From an uncultured Eubacteriales bacterium (GTDB lineage: Bacteria > Bacillota > Clostridia > Christensenellales > Aristaeellaceae), in the NCBI GenBank assembly GCA_902793325.1, contig CADBCY010000020.1:1-50075 (forward strand): a DNA stretch of 50,075 nt, written 5' to 3'. The position numbers and the translations under genes were made by a program. Numbering within the stretch: position 1 is the first letter of the stretch; every line of letters begins with the position of its first letter. Shown here piece after piece: positions 38,662 through 47,094 of the stretch. The notes beneath the pieces are model-generated. The model saw only the letters and a list, made by a program, of their open reading frames with translations. It did no database searches and was not told where the DNA came from.

Positions 38662-38691
38662 TTGACACCCTCGCGGCGCAGGTGCTATAAT
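38662..38691 (+). promoter_or_regulatory. Promoter of the glycerophosphotransferase-like gene
   Basis: TTGACA (38662-38667), an 18-bp spacer and TATAAT (38686-38691), both hexamers perfect. The divergent promoter's -35 starts only 12 bp away, so the two may compete for polymerase or share a regulator. Confidence 0.8.
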
Positions 38692-38723
38692 CCATGGCAT
38701 CAATCCCGTGCCGGAGGCAAGCC

Positions 38724-39899
38724 GTGTCCATCAAAGCTCTGCTCAAGAAAAACAAGGCGGTGTTCCGCGCCGCGCAGGCCGCGCGGACCCTGCCCTATCC
38801 CCTGCTGCGCGGCCTGTGCGGCCTGTTCCGCCGCGCCTGCGGCATCGACCGCCGCACGGTGTACTTCTCCAGCTTCGGCGGCATGCTGTGCAACGACAAC
38901 CCCCGCGCGGTGGCCGAGGCGCTGCACCGGCTCCGGCCCGACCTGCGGCTCGTATTCTGCCTGAGCGGCGCGGGCAAGCGGGACAGGACCCTGCCGGACT
39001 GGATCGAGGCCGTGCCGCGGCGCTCCCTGCGGGCGCTGAAGGCGCTGTCCACCGCCCGCGTGCTGGTGCTGAACGCCGCCATGCAGCCCTGGATGCGCCG
39101 CTTCCCCGGCCAGCGCTATGTACAGACCTGGCACGGCGACCGGGGCTTCAAGCGCATCCGACTGGACGTTCACCCGGGCCGGGCGTCCTACCTCCGCGAG
39201 GGCGCGTGGATCGACCTGGCCGTGTCCGGCTCCGCCTTCGGGAGCCGCGTGTTCCACTCCGCCATGGCGGTGCAGGGCGAGATCCTGGAAGAAGGCTGCC
39301 CGCGCAACGACCTGCTGGTCGCCCGGCCCCCGGAGGTCGCCGCGCGGATGCGGGCGGCGCTGGGCATTCCCGACGGCGCGCGGGTGCTGCTCTACGCCCC
39401 CACCTTCCGCAACAGTTCCTCCGGCGGCGCGCAGGACGCGACGTTCCGCCTGGACGCCGCCCGGGAAGCGCTGGAGCGGAGCACCGGCGAGCGCTGGGTG
39501 TGCCTGACCCGCAGCCACGAGCTGGCGCGGGGCATCCGCGCGGGCGGGGCGAAGGACGTCAGCGGCGTGGCCGACGTCAGCGCGCTCCTGCTGGCGGTGG
39601 ACCTGCTCATCACCGACTATTCCTCCATCGGCGGGGACTTCATGCTGCTGGATCGCCCGGTGATCTACTTCCAGCCCGACCGCGGCAGCTACGACACCGA
39701 ACGCGGCCTGTACTTCGACCCGGACGAATCGCCGCTGCGGGTCGCCCACTCCGAGGAGGAGCTGCTGGCGCTGCTGTCCGGGCCCATCGACGCCGCTGCC
39801 AACTGCCGCGCGTGCCTGGCGTACTTCGGCGCGCGGGAGACCGGCCATGCGTCTGAGGCCGTGGCCCGCTGGATTGCGGAGCGCATCGACGGGGACTGA
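38724..39899 (+). CDS. CDP-glycerol glycerophosphotransferase family protein (TagB/TagF-like)
   Basis: 391 residues. The family signatures VQTWHGDRGFKRI, VLLYAPTFRN and LLITDYSSIGGDFMLLDRPVIYF are clear. Such enzymes transfer glycerol phosphate or a related alditol phosphate from a CDP donor to a lipid-linked or polysaccharide acceptor, peripherally at the cytoplasmic membrane. The start is GTG at 38724 with GGAGG 6 nt upstream; the ATG at 38694 lies upstream of the expected transcription start and has no ribosome-binding site. The acceptor polymer is unknown. Confidence 0.88.
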   Translation: MSIKALLKKNKAVFRAAQAARTLPYPLLRGLCGLFRRACGIDRRTVYFSSFGGMLCNDNPRAVAEALHRLRPDLRLVFCLSGAGKRDRTLPDWIEAVPRRSLRALKALSTARVLVLNAAMQPWMRRFPGQRYVQTWHGDRGFKRIRLDVHPGRASYLREGAWIDLAVSGSAFGSRVFHSAMAVQGEILEEGCPRNDLLVARPPEVAARMRAALGIPDGARVLLYAPTFRNSSSGGAQDATFRLDAAREALERSTGERWVCLTRSHELARGIRAGGAKDVSGVADVSALLLAVDLLITDYSSIGGDFMLLDRPVIYFQPDRGSYDTERGLYFDPDESPLRVAHSEEELLALLSGPIDAAANCRACLAYFGARETGHASEAVARWIAERIDGD

Positions 39900-39952
39900 T
39901 CCCGCGGCGCGCGGGCGAACATTATCATATCATTAAATCTGAGGCCGTCGCA

Positions 39953-39981
39953 TTGACAAAACCCGGCCGCGGCCCTATAAT
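39953..39981 (+). promoter_or_regulatory. Promoter of the aromatic amino acid operon
   Basis: TTGACA (39953-39958), a 17-bp spacer and TATAAT (39976-39981), a perfect consensus. Transcription would start near 39988 and produce a leader of about 230 nt before aroF. Bases 39900-39952 show only a short G+C-rich hairpin without a T-run. Confidence 0.85.
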
Positions 39982-40050
39982 ACTTGCAACGGTACGTTAG
40001 CAGGGTGAATCGCCCCGCGGCGCCCGGCAACACAATCGGAGGAAATCCCC

Positions 40051-40110
40051 GTGAAAAAGCATTGCGCGTACAGCTATTATTACTTTACCTTTATCGGCTT
40101 TGGCAGATAG
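40051..40110 (+). CDS. Tyr/Phe-rich leader peptide of an attenuator
   Basis: A 19-codon frame starting with GTG, with GGAGGA 7 nt upstream, encodes MKKHCAYSYYYFTFIGFGR: four Tyr (three in a row) and three Phe. It lies between a consensus promoter and a Rho-independent terminator, directly before the gene for the first enzyme of Tyr/Phe synthesis. This is the layout of ribosome-mediated attenuators such as E. coli pheA, whose leader is Phe-rich. Stalling at the Tyr codons (40069-40083) would leave 40113-40125 free, whereas a ribosome at the stop codon (40108-40110) would cover it. The frame is too short for ordinary gene finders. Confidence 0.85.
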   Translation: MKKHCAYSYYYFTFIGFGR

Positions 40111-40112
40111 AG

Positions 40113-40173
40113 GAGCTTTGCTGTACCGCGGATTTTCGTTCACGGATCGAAAAACGGCCCTGCAGTGAAACTC
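40113..40173 (+). promoter_or_regulatory. Candidate antiterminator pairing
   Basis: GAGCTTTGCTGTA (40113-40125) can pair with TGCAGTGAAACTC (40161-40173), with one mismatch and three G-U pairs. The second segment includes the inner 5' arm and loop of the terminator, so the two structures exclude each other. A shorter alternative, TTTTCG (40133-40138) with CGAAAA (40149-40154), also competes with the terminator. Proposed by eye, not computed. Confidence 0.45.
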
Positions 40174-40190
40174 GCTGCGGGGCCGTTTTT
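40150..40190 (+). terminator. Attenuator terminator before aroF
   Basis: AAAAACGGCCCTGCAG (40150-40165) pairs over 16 bp with CTGCGGGGCCGTTTTT (40175-40190), one G-U pair, 9-nt loop, ending in five T. It is 29 bp upstream of the aroF start and would stop transcription unless the leader structure is rearranged. Confidence 0.9.
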
Positions 40191-40219
40191 CATGGGACAA
40201 ACGGAAAGGAGCGCGCGCC

Positions 40220-41227
40220 ATGATTATACTGCTGAAGGACAAGGTGGACGAGAAACAGGTCAAAAACCTGACCAACTGGCTGGAGGGCATCGGCTTTCAA
40301 CTGCACATCTCCAAGGGCGAGCACAAGACCATCATCGGCCTGATCGGCGACACCAGCCGCGTGGACATGGATCTGATCGCCTCGCTGGACATCGTGGAGA
40401 CCGTGAAGCGCATCCAGGAGCCCTTCAAGAGCGCCAACCGCAAGTTCCACGAGGACGACACCGTCATCGACATCGGCGGCAGGGCGAAGATCGGCGGCGG
40501 CAACTTCCTGATGATCGCCGGCCCCTGCTCCGTGGAGAACCGGGACCAGATCATCTCCGTGGCGCGGGACGTGAAGGCCAGCGGGGCGGGCATGCTGCGC
40601 GGCGGCGCGTTCAAGCCCCGCACCTCCCCCTACGCCTTCCAGGGGCTGCACGAAAAGGGGCTGGAGCTGCTGAGCGAGGCCAAGCGCGCCACGGGGCTGC
40701 CGATCATCACCGAGATCATGGAGGCCGGCCACCTGCCGCTGTTCGAGGACGTGGACGTCATACAGGTCGGCGCGCGGAACATGCAGAACTTCGAGCTGCT
40801 GAAGGAGCTGGGGCACTGCGGCAAGCCCATCCTGCTGAAGCGCGGCCTGGCCAACACGCTGGAGGAGCTGCTGATGAGCGCCGAATACATCATGGCGGGC
40901 GGCAACGAGAACGTGATCCTGTGCGAGCGCGGCATCCGCACCTTCGAGACCTACACCCGCAACACGCTGGATCTCTCCGCCGTGCCCGTGCTTCGCCGGC
41001 TCACGCACCTGCCCGTGGTGGTGGACCCCAGCCACGCCACCGGTCACAGCTACCTGGTGAAGAGCATGGCCCTGGCGGCCACCGTGGCCGGCGCGGACGG
41101 CCTGATCATCGAGGTGCACAACGACCCGCCCCACGCGCTGTGCGACGGCAAGCAGTCGCTGACCCCCGCGCAGTTCCAGGATGTGGCGGACTGCGTTCGC
41201 AACGTATTGCCCTTCAGAGTGCGGTAA
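40220..41227 (+). CDS. aroF: 3-deoxy-7-phosphoheptulonate synthase (DAHP synthase, type I-beta)
   Basis: 335 residues. A ~70-residue ferredoxin-like N-terminal domain precedes the barrel, as in the Thermotoga enzyme where it gives Tyr/Phe feedback inhibition. Catalytic segments include [34 protein letters not shown] and [15 protein letters not shown]. It condenses PEP and erythrose 4-phosphate, the committed step. ATG with AAGGAG 8 nt upstream, directly after the attenuator; first gene of the operon. Confidence 0.97.
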   Translation: MIILLKDKVDEKQVKNLTNWLEGIGFQLHISKGEHKTIIGLIGDTSRVDMDLIASLDIVETVKRIQEPFKSANRKFHEDDTVIDIGGRAKIGGGNFLMIAGPCSVENRDQIISVARDVKASGAGMLRGGAFKPRTSPYAFQGLHEKGLELLSEAKRATGLPIITEIMEAGHLPLFEDVDVIQVGARNMQNFELLKELGHCGKPILLKRGLANTLEELLMSAEYIMAGGNENVILCERGIRTFETYTRNTLDLSAVPVLRRLTHLPVVVDPSHATGHSYLVKSMALAATVAGADGLIIEVHNDPPHALCDGKQSLTPAQFQDVADCVRNVLPFRVR

Positions 41228-41240
41228 AGGAGGAATTCCC

Positions 41241-42083
41241 ATGACCATCGGCATCATCGGGCTGGGACTGATCGGCGGATCGCTGGCGCTGAGCATCCGC
41301 AGGCACACCGGGCACACCGTGCTGGGCCGGGACATCGACCCCGCCACCATGCTCCGCGCCAAGGCGGTGAACGCCATACACGACGAGCTGACCGACGAGC
41401 GCCTCCCCGAGTGCGACCTCGTGCTGGTGGCGCTGTACCCCCAGCTCTGCGTGGACGTGATCGCGAGCCTCGCCGACCGGTTCGGCGACCACGCGGTGGT
41501 GGTGGACTGCGCCGGCGTGAAGCGCCACGTCTGCCGCCAGCTGGAGCCCCTCGCCGCGCGCTGCAAATGGCAGTACGTGGGCGGGCACCCCATGGCGGGG
41601 CGCGAGTTCTCCGGCTTCTCCTACGCCCGCGCGGACCTGTTTGAAAACGCCAGCATGATCCTCTGCCCCCCGGCGGAGGTGGAGATCGAAACGCGCGAGC
41701 TGCTCAAGCGCTTCTTCCTGGAGATGGGCTTCAAGATGGTGCGCTTCAGCACCCCCGAGGCCCACGACCAGATGATCGCCTACACCAGCCAGCTCGCCCA
41801 CGTGGTGTCCGGCGCCTACGTGAAAAACCCCCTCGCCGCCGAGCACAAGGGCTTTTCCGCCGGCAGCTTCCTGGACATGACCCGCGTCGCGCGGCTGAAC
41901 GAGAAGATGTGGACGGAGCTGTTCCTGGAGAACGACGACCTGCTCCTGCCCGCGCTGGACGACCTGATCCTGCGGCTGAACGCCTACCGCGACGCGCTCG
42001 CGGGCCGCGACCCCGCGGCGCTGGAGCCGGTGTTGAAGGAGGGCCGCCTGTGCAAGGAGGCCCTGGACGAGCCCGCGCCGTAA
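41241..42083 (+). CDS. tyrA: Prephenate dehydrogenase
   Basis: 280 residues. The NAD-binding loop IGIIGLGLIGGSLA and the active-site segment VGGHPMAGREFSGF are typical of TyrA; the helical dimerisation domain follows. There is no ACT or chorismate mutase domain, so it relies on PheA for the mutase step. It oxidises and decarboxylates prephenate to 4-hydroxyphenylpyruvate. ATG with AAGGAGG upstream, 13 bp after aroF. Confidence 0.94.
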   Translation: MTIGIIGLGLIGGSLALSIRRHTGHTVLGRDIDPATMLRAKAVNAIHDELTDERLPECDLVLVALYPQLCVDVIASLADRFGDHAVVVDCAGVKRHVCRQLEPLAARCKWQYVGGHPMAGREFSGFSYARADLFENASMILCPPAEVEIETRELLKRFFLEMGFKMVRFSTPEAHDQMIAYTSQLAHVVSGAYVKNPLAAEHKGFSAGSFLDMTRVARLNEKMWTELFLENDDLLLPALDDLILRLNAYRDALAGRDPAALEPVLKEGRLCKEALDEPAP

Positions 42084-42102
42084 TCGAAAGGAGGATGAGG
42101 CC

Positions 42103-42609
42103 ATGCAGATCACCGTCAGGCACGCGCTGCGCGAGGAGCTTCCCCGCGTGAACGAGCTGCGCCGACAGGTCAACGAGCTGCACGTCGAGGGCCGCCCGGA
42201 CATCTTCCGGCCCGGCTTCTGCGAGGAGCTGCGGCAGCATGTGGTCGAGCTGTTCGACCATCCCGAGTCCTCCGCCGTGATCGTGGCGCTCGTCGACGGC
42301 GTGGTGGCGGGCTTTGCCTCGGTCCAGTACGTGCACCGGCCGCAGAGCCCCTACAACAATCCCCAGGACCTCTACCACGTCCAGGAATTCGGCGTGGACG
42401 CCGCCTTCCGCCGCCGGGGCGTCGCGACGGCGCTCGTCGACTTCATGCGCGCCGACGCCCGCGAGCGCGGCTTCGCCCGCATCGACCTGGATGCCTGGGC
42501 GTTCAACGAGGGCGCGCTGGCGTTCTACCGGCGCGCGGGCTTCCGGCCGTACCGGTGGTACTTTGAGATGAATACGGAGGAGGAATCGCCATGCGCACCG
42601 TCCATGTAA
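42103..42609 (+). CDS. GNAT-family N-acetyltransferase
   Basis: 168 residues. The acetyl-CoA loop is VDAAFRRRGVATALVDFM and the end of the fold DAWAFNEGALAFYRRAGF is typical of GNAT. ATG with AAAGGAGG upstream, 19 bp after tyrA; its 3' end overlaps aroB by 19 nt, so it is integrated into the aromatic operon rather than a chance neighbour. No GNAT step belongs to the shikimate pathway; substrate unknown. Confidence 0.88.
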   Translation: MQITVRHALREELPRVNELRRQVNELHVEGRPDIFRPGFCEELRQHVVELFDHPESSAVIVALVDGVVAGFASVQYVHRPQSPYNNPQDLYHVQEFGVDAAFRRRGVATALVDFMRADARERGFARIDLDAWAFNEGALAFYRRAGFRPYRWYFEMNTEEESPCAPSM

Positions 42610-43655
42610 ACGCTTCCACACCCTACGACGTGCTCATCGGCGAGGGCCTGATCGACCGCGCGGGCGAGCTGACCGCGAAGGTCGTGAAGCCCTGCCGGGC
42701 GGTGATCGTCGCCGACGACACCGTGGACGAGCTCTACGGCGACCGGGTGCAGATCAGCTTCAGCTACGCCGGTTTCGACGTCTCCCGCTGGACCTTCCCC
42801 GCCGGGGAGGCCAGCAAGAACCTGGGCACGCTGTCGGAGCTGCTGGAGGAGCTCGCCGGGCGGCGCGTGACCCGCAGCGACCTGGTGGTTGCGCTGGGCG
42901 GCGGCGTGACCGGCGACATGGCGGGCTTTGCCGCGGCGGTGCTGAACCGCGGCGTGCGCTTCGTGCAGATCCCCACCACGCTGCTGGCCGCGGTGGATTC
43001 CTCCGTGGGCGGCAAGACCGCGGTGGACCTGCGGGCGGGCAAGAACCTGGCCGGGGCGTTCCACCAGCCGAGCCTGGTGGTGACCGATACCGACGTGCTC
43101 CGCGAGCTGCCCGCGGCGCTGCGCTCCTGCGGCGCGGCGGAGGCGATCAAGTGCGGTGTGCTCCGCGATCCGGCGCTGTTCGACCTGCTGGAGGGCGGCG
43201 ACTGGCTGGGCGACATCGACGAGATCGTGGTGCGCTGCGTGGCCTACAAGCGCGACGTGGTGGCCCGCGACGAGTTCGACACCGGCGACCGCGCCTTCCT
43301 GAACCTGGGCCACACCTTCGGCCACGCCATCGAGCAGTTGAGCGGGCTGACCGTCAGCCACGGCGAGGCGGTGGCCGTGGGCATGCTGATGGCCGCGACG
43401 AGCGCCGGTTGCCCGGACGACACGGTGCTGCGCCTCGCGCGGTGCCTGCGGGCCAACGGGCTGCCGACCCACTGTCCCTACGGCGCGCAGGCGCTGGCGG
43501 GCGCGGCGCTGTCCGACAAGAAGCGCTCGGGCGACACCCTCACGCTGGTGCTGCCGGAGGCGATCGGCAGGTGCATACTCAGGAAGATTCCCGTCGGCGC
43601 GCTCGAAGACTGGTTCGCCCGCGCGCTCGCGGCGCAGGAGCGGCTGGCGCTATGA
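42591..43655 (+). CDS. aroB: 3-dehydroquinate synthase
   Basis: 354 residues. ALGGGVTGDMAGFAAAVLNRG (residues ~101-121) binds NAD; PTTLLAAVDSSVGGKTAVDL, AEAIKCGVL and NLGHTFGHAIE carry metal- and substrate-binding residues. It converts DAHP to 3-dehydroquinate. ATG lies inside the end of the GNAT gene, and the stop overlaps the aroA ATG (ATGA). Confidence 0.97.
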   Translation: MRTVHVNASTPYDVLIGEGLIDRAGELTAKVVKPCRAVIVADDTVDELYGDRVQISFSYAGFDVSRWTFPAGEASKNLGTLSELLEELAGRRVTRSDLVVALGGGVTGDMAGFAAAVLNRGVRFVQIPTTLLAAVDSSVGGKTAVDLRAGKNLAGAFHQPSLVVTDTDVLRELPAALRSCGAAEAIKCGVLRDPALFDLLEGGDWLGDIDEIVVRCVAYKRDVVARDEFDTGDRAFLNLGHTFGHAIEQLSGLTVSHGEAVAVGMLMAATSAGCPDDTVLRLARCLRANGLPTHCPYGAQALAGAALSDKKRSGDTLTLVLPEAIGRCILRKIPVGALEDWFARALAAQERLAL

Positions 43656-44857
43656 ACGCGACGATCTATCCGGGAAAGCTCCGCGGCGCGGTGCAGGCGC
43701 CGCCCTCCAAGTCCGCCGCGCACCGGGCGCTCGTCGCCGCCGCGCTGGCGGACGGGCCGACCTCGCTGCGGCTGGGCAGGCTCAACCAGGACATCGAAGC
43801 CACCATGCGCTGCCTCTCGGCGCTCGGCGCGTCGTTTGACGGGGACGGCGAACGATGGCAGGTCATGCCCGCGTCGCGCGTCCCGGCGCGCGCCGAGCTG
43901 GACTGCGGCGAGAGCGGCTCCACGCTGCGCTTCCTGCTGCCCGTCGCCTGCGCGCTGGGCGCGAGGGCGCGCTTCACGGGCCGCGGCAGGCTGCCGGAGC
44001 GCCCCAACCGCGCGCTCACGGAGGCGCTTCGCGCCCACGGCGCGACCATCGACTCCGACCTGCTGCCCATGGCCGCGGAAGGACCGCTGACCGCCGGTCG
44101 GTTCGCGCTGCCCGGCGACGTGTCCAGCCAGTACGTCACCGGCCTGCTGTTCGCGCTGCCGCTGCTGGACGGGGACAGCGCGATCGCCCTGACCACGCGG
44201 CTGGAATCCGCCGCCTATGTGGACATGACGCTCCGGGCGCTGGCGGCGTTCGGCGTGATCGCCGAGGCCACGGAATCCGGCTGGCGCGTGCTGGGCGGGC
44301 AGCGCTACCGTACCCCGGGCCGGCTCGACGTGGAGGGCGACTGGTCGGCGGCGGCCTTCTGGCTGGCGGCGAACCGCATCGGCTCGGACGTTCGCGTCGA
44401 GGGCCTCTCGGAGGATACCGCCCAGGGCGACCGCGCCGTCCTGTCGCTGCTGGGCCGGCCCAGGATCGACGCCTCGAACGTGCCGGACCTCGTCCCCGCG
44501 CTGGCCGCGGCGGCGGCGACGCTGCCCCAGGTGACGACCGTCACCGGCGCGGCGCGGCTGAGGCTCAAGGAGAGCGACCGGCTCTCGGCCACGGCGGGCT
44601 TCATCAACGCCCTCGGCGGCCGCGCGGAGGCCACCGCGGACGGCCTGATCGTCGAAGGCGGCCGTCCAATCCGCGGCGGCCGGGTGGACGGCGCGGGCGA
44701 CCACCGCATCGTCATGGCCGCCGCCGTGCTCGCCACCGCCGCCGACGGCCCGGTGACCATCGCCGGCGCGGAGGCCGTGGCAAAATCCTACCCCGACTTT
44801 TTCCGGGACTTTATCCGACTGGGAGGGCGCGCAGATGTCGAACAGCCTTGGCAATAG
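43652..44857 (+). CDS. aroA: 5-enolpyruvylshikimate-3-phosphate synthase
   Basis: 401 residues, somewhat short. PPSKSAAHRALVAAALA contains the phosphate-binding Lys/Ser; DCGESGSTLRFLLPV is the PEP/glyphosate loop; SSQYVTGLLFALPL, GDWSAAAFWLAA and RLKESDRLSA follow. Compared with E. coli LGNAGTAMRP the loop keeps the Gly but has Phe where Pro101 lies. ATG overlaps the aroB stop, and the 3' end overlaps aroC by 23 nt. The frame upstream to 43151 is a shadow of aroB. Confidence 0.94.
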   Translation: MNATIYPGKLRGAVQAPPSKSAAHRALVAAALADGPTSLRLGRLNQDIEATMRCLSALGASFDGDGERWQVMPASRVPARAELDCGESGSTLRFLLPVACALGARARFTGRGRLPERPNRALTEALRAHGATIDSDLLPMAAEGPLTAGRFALPGDVSSQYVTGLLFALPLLDGDSAIALTTRLESAAYVDMTLRALAAFGVIAEATESGWRVLGGQRYRTPGRLDVEGDWSAAAFWLAANRIGSDVRVEGLSEDTAQGDRAVLSLLGRPRIDASNVPDLVPALAAAAATLPQVTTVTGAARLRLKESDRLSATAGFINALGGRAEATADGLIVEGGRPIRGGRVDGAGDHRIVMAAAVLATAADGPVTIAGAEAVAKSYPDFFRDFIRLGGRADVEQPWQ

Positions 44858-45923
44858 CTACCGCGTGCAGATCTTCGGGCAGAGTCATTCCCCGCAGATC
44901 GGCTGCGTGATCGAGGGCGTCCCCGCGGGGATCGTCCCGGACATGGAATCCATACGATCCTTCATGGCCCGCCGCGCCCCGGGCGGCGCGCTGTCCACGG
45001 CGCGCCGGGAAGCGGACGAACCCCGCATCGTCGCCGGCCTCAACGACCGCGGCGAGACCTGCGGCGCGCCGCTGACAGCGCTCATCGAGAACGCCGACCC
45101 GCGCAGCCGCGACTACGACAGGCTGCGGGACATCCCCCGCCCCGGCCACGCGGACTACACCGCCCGGGTGAAGTTCGGCGGGCACAACGACATCCGCGGC
45201 GGGGGCCAGTTCTCCGGGCGGCTCACCGCGCCGCTGTGCTTTGCCGGCGCGCTGGCGATGCAGTTGCTCCGGGACAGTGGCGTGCGGATCCGCGCGCGGG
45301 TCCTGCGCGTCGCGGGCATCGAGGACGACGCCGTCGACTTCCTCCGTCCCCCCATGGACGGCCTGTGCGACGGCCCGCTGCCCTGCGTGAACGCCGACGC
45401 CGCCGCGCGGATGGCCGGGGCCATCGAGGCGGCGCGCGCGTCGGGCGATTCCGTGGGCGGCGTCGTGGAGTGCTTCGCCACCGGCCTGCCCGCCGGGCTG
45501 GGCGACCCGATGTTCGACGGCGTGGAGAACCGCCTTGCCCGGGCGCTGTTCGGCATCCCCGCCGTGCGGGGCGTGGAGTTCGGCGCGGGCTTCGCCGCGG
45601 CGGACATGACCGGCTCCGCCCACAACGACGCCCTTCGCGCGGCGGCGGACGGGGTCGCATTCGAATCCAACCGCCACGGCGGCGCGCTCGGGGGCATCAC
45701 CAGCGGCGCGCCGATCGTCGTTCGCGTCGCCTTCAAGCCCACGCCCTCCATCGCCCGGCCCCAGCGCTCCGTGTCGCTGTCCCGGGGCGAGGATGCGGAG
45801 CTGGTGATCGAAGGCCGTCACGACCCCTGCGTGGTGCCCCGCGCCGTGCCCGCGGTGGAGGCCGCCGCGGCCTGCGCGCTGCTGGACATGATGCTGGACG
45901 CGGGCCTTTCCTTCCCGACCTGA
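44835..45923 (+). CDS. aroC: Chorismate synthase
   Basis: 362 residues. FMN-dependent AroC fold: IFGQSHSPQIGCVIEGVPAG (the common GESHG reads GQSHS but keeps His), DIRGGGQFSGRLTAPLCFAG, FGAGFAAADMTGSAHND and GGALGGITSGAPI. It makes chorismate from EPSP. The ATG lies within the end of aroA; the gene ends 15 bp before pheA. Confidence 0.95.
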   Translation: MSNSLGNSYRVQIFGQSHSPQIGCVIEGVPAGIVPDMESIRSFMARRAPGGALSTARREADEPRIVAGLNDRGETCGAPLTALIENADPRSRDYDRLRDIPRPGHADYTARVKFGGHNDIRGGGQFSGRLTAPLCFAGALAMQLLRDSGVRIRARVLRVAGIEDDAVDFLRPPMDGLCDGPLPCVNADAAARMAGAIEAARASGDSVGGVVECFATGLPAGLGDPMFDGVENRLARALFGIPAVRGVEFGAGFAAADMTGSAHNDALRAAADGVAFESNRHGGALGGITSGAPIVVRVAFKPTPSIARPQRSVSLSRGEDAELVIEGRHDPCVVPRAVPAVEAAAACALLDMMLDAGLSFPT

Positions 45924-45938
45924 AACGGAGGTATCGCC

Positions 45939-47084
45939 ATGGAGCTCAACGAGATCCGCCGGGAAATCGACAACATCGACGACCAGCTCGTGAAGCTGTT
46001 CGTGGCGCGCATGGAGGCCGTGGGCCGGGTGGCCGCCTCCAAGCGCGAGACGGGCAAGCCCATCCTCGACCACGCCCGGGAGCGCGCCGTGCTGAACCGC
46101 GTGGCCGCGCAGGCGGGCGACGATTGCGCGCCCTACGCGCGGGCGCTGTACAAGCAGATCTTCGACCTGTCCCGCGCCTACCAGAGCAGCCTCTTCCACT
46201 ACGAGACGCCGCTGGCCGACCGCATCGCGGACGCCCTCGCGAACACTCGCGGGAAGCGGCTGCCGGACCGCGCGCTGGTGGCCTGCCAGGGCACCGAGGG
46301 CGCCTACGCCCAGCAGGCGTGCGAGAAGCTGTTCGCCTGCCCGGACATCCTCTACTTCGACAGCTTCGAGGGCGTGTTCCGCGCCGTGGAGCAGGGCATG
46401 TGCCGCTACGGCATACTGCCCATCGAGAACAGCACCGCCGGTTCCGTCACGCAGGTGTACGACCTGATGGAGCGGCACGACTTCCACATCGTCGGCGCGC
46501 AGAAGCTGCGCATCGACCACCGGCTGATGCGCCGGAACGGGCGCTCGAAGACGCCGATCACCGAGATCGTGTCCCACGAGCAGGCGCTGCGCCAGTGCAG
46601 CGATTACCTGGCCGCGCACCCGCAGATCAGGGCCACGCCGATGGAGAACACCGCCAAGGCGGCGGAATACGTGGCCCGGTGCGAGCGGGACGACATCGCC
46701 GTGATCGCCTCCCGCGCCTGCGGCGGCCTGTACGGGCTGGACGTGATCGACGACGCCGTGGCCAACAGCGAGAGCAACTACACGCGGTTCATCTGCATCT
46801 CCCGGGCGCTTGAGATCTACCCCACGGCGCGGAAGATCAGCCTGATGCTGAACCTGGCGCACGAGCCGGGCTCGCTGAACCAGGTGCTGAACAAGCTGGC
46901 CATCGCGGGGCTGAACGTGACCAAGCTGGAGAGCCGACCGATGCCGGGGCGGGAGTTCGAATTCCGCTTCTTCTTCGACATCGCCGCCAGCGTCGCCGAC
47001 CCCGACGTGCCGCGCCTGCTGTGCGAGCTGGAGGCCCGCAGCGAGCGGTTCGTGTTCCTGGGCTGGTACGACGAGGCGAACTGA
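45939..47084 (+). CDS. pheA: Bifunctional chorismate mutase / prephenate dehydratase
   Basis: 381 residues, three domains. An AroQ-type chorismate mutase (1-85, LNEIRREIDNIDDQLVKLF) precedes prephenate dehydratase (from ~112, VACQGTEGAYAQQACEKLF, GILPIENSTAGSV, NYTRF) and a C-terminal ACT domain with the Phe-binding ESRP motif. It converts chorismate to phenylpyruvate with probable Phe feedback. It also supplies prephenate for TyrA. ATG after ACGGAGG. Confidence 0.97.
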   Translation: MELNEIRREIDNIDDQLVKLFVARMEAVGRVAASKRETGKPILDHARERAVLNRVAAQAGDDCAPYARALYKQIFDLSRAYQSSLFHYETPLADRIADALANTRGKRLPDRALVACQGTEGAYAQQACEKLFACPDILYFDSFEGVFRAVEQGMCRYGILPIENSTAGSVTQVYDLMERHDFHIVGAQKLRIDHRLMRRNGRSKTPITEIVSHEQALRQCSDYLAAHPQIRATPMENTAKAAEYVARCERDDIAVIASRACGGLYGLDVIDDAVANSESNYTRFICISRALEIYPTARKISLMLNLAHEPGSLNQVLNKLAIAGLNVTKLESRPMPGREFEFRFFFDIAASVADPDVPRLLCELEARSERFVFLGWYDEAN

Positions 47085-47094
47085 GGTGAGGCGC

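Noticed and set aside
38708-39856. An alternative plus-strand frame of 382 codons over the glycerophosphotransferase gene.
   Set aside because: The product is Arg/Pro/Ala-rich with no motif; the overlapping frame has all family signatures and a proper start.
39901-39915. A terminator for the glycerophosphotransferase gene (CCCGCG with CGCGGG).
   Set aside because: The stem is only 6 bp and no T-run follows.
39988-40190. T-box riboswitch upstream of aroF, suggested by TGTACCGCGG near 40123-40132.
   Set aside because: The conserved UGGN of the T-box bulge is missing (CTGT instead of TGGN), and no Stem I with specifier loop or AGTA/GAA motifs is visible. The Tyr/Phe-rich frame with its own ribosome-binding site explains the leader better.
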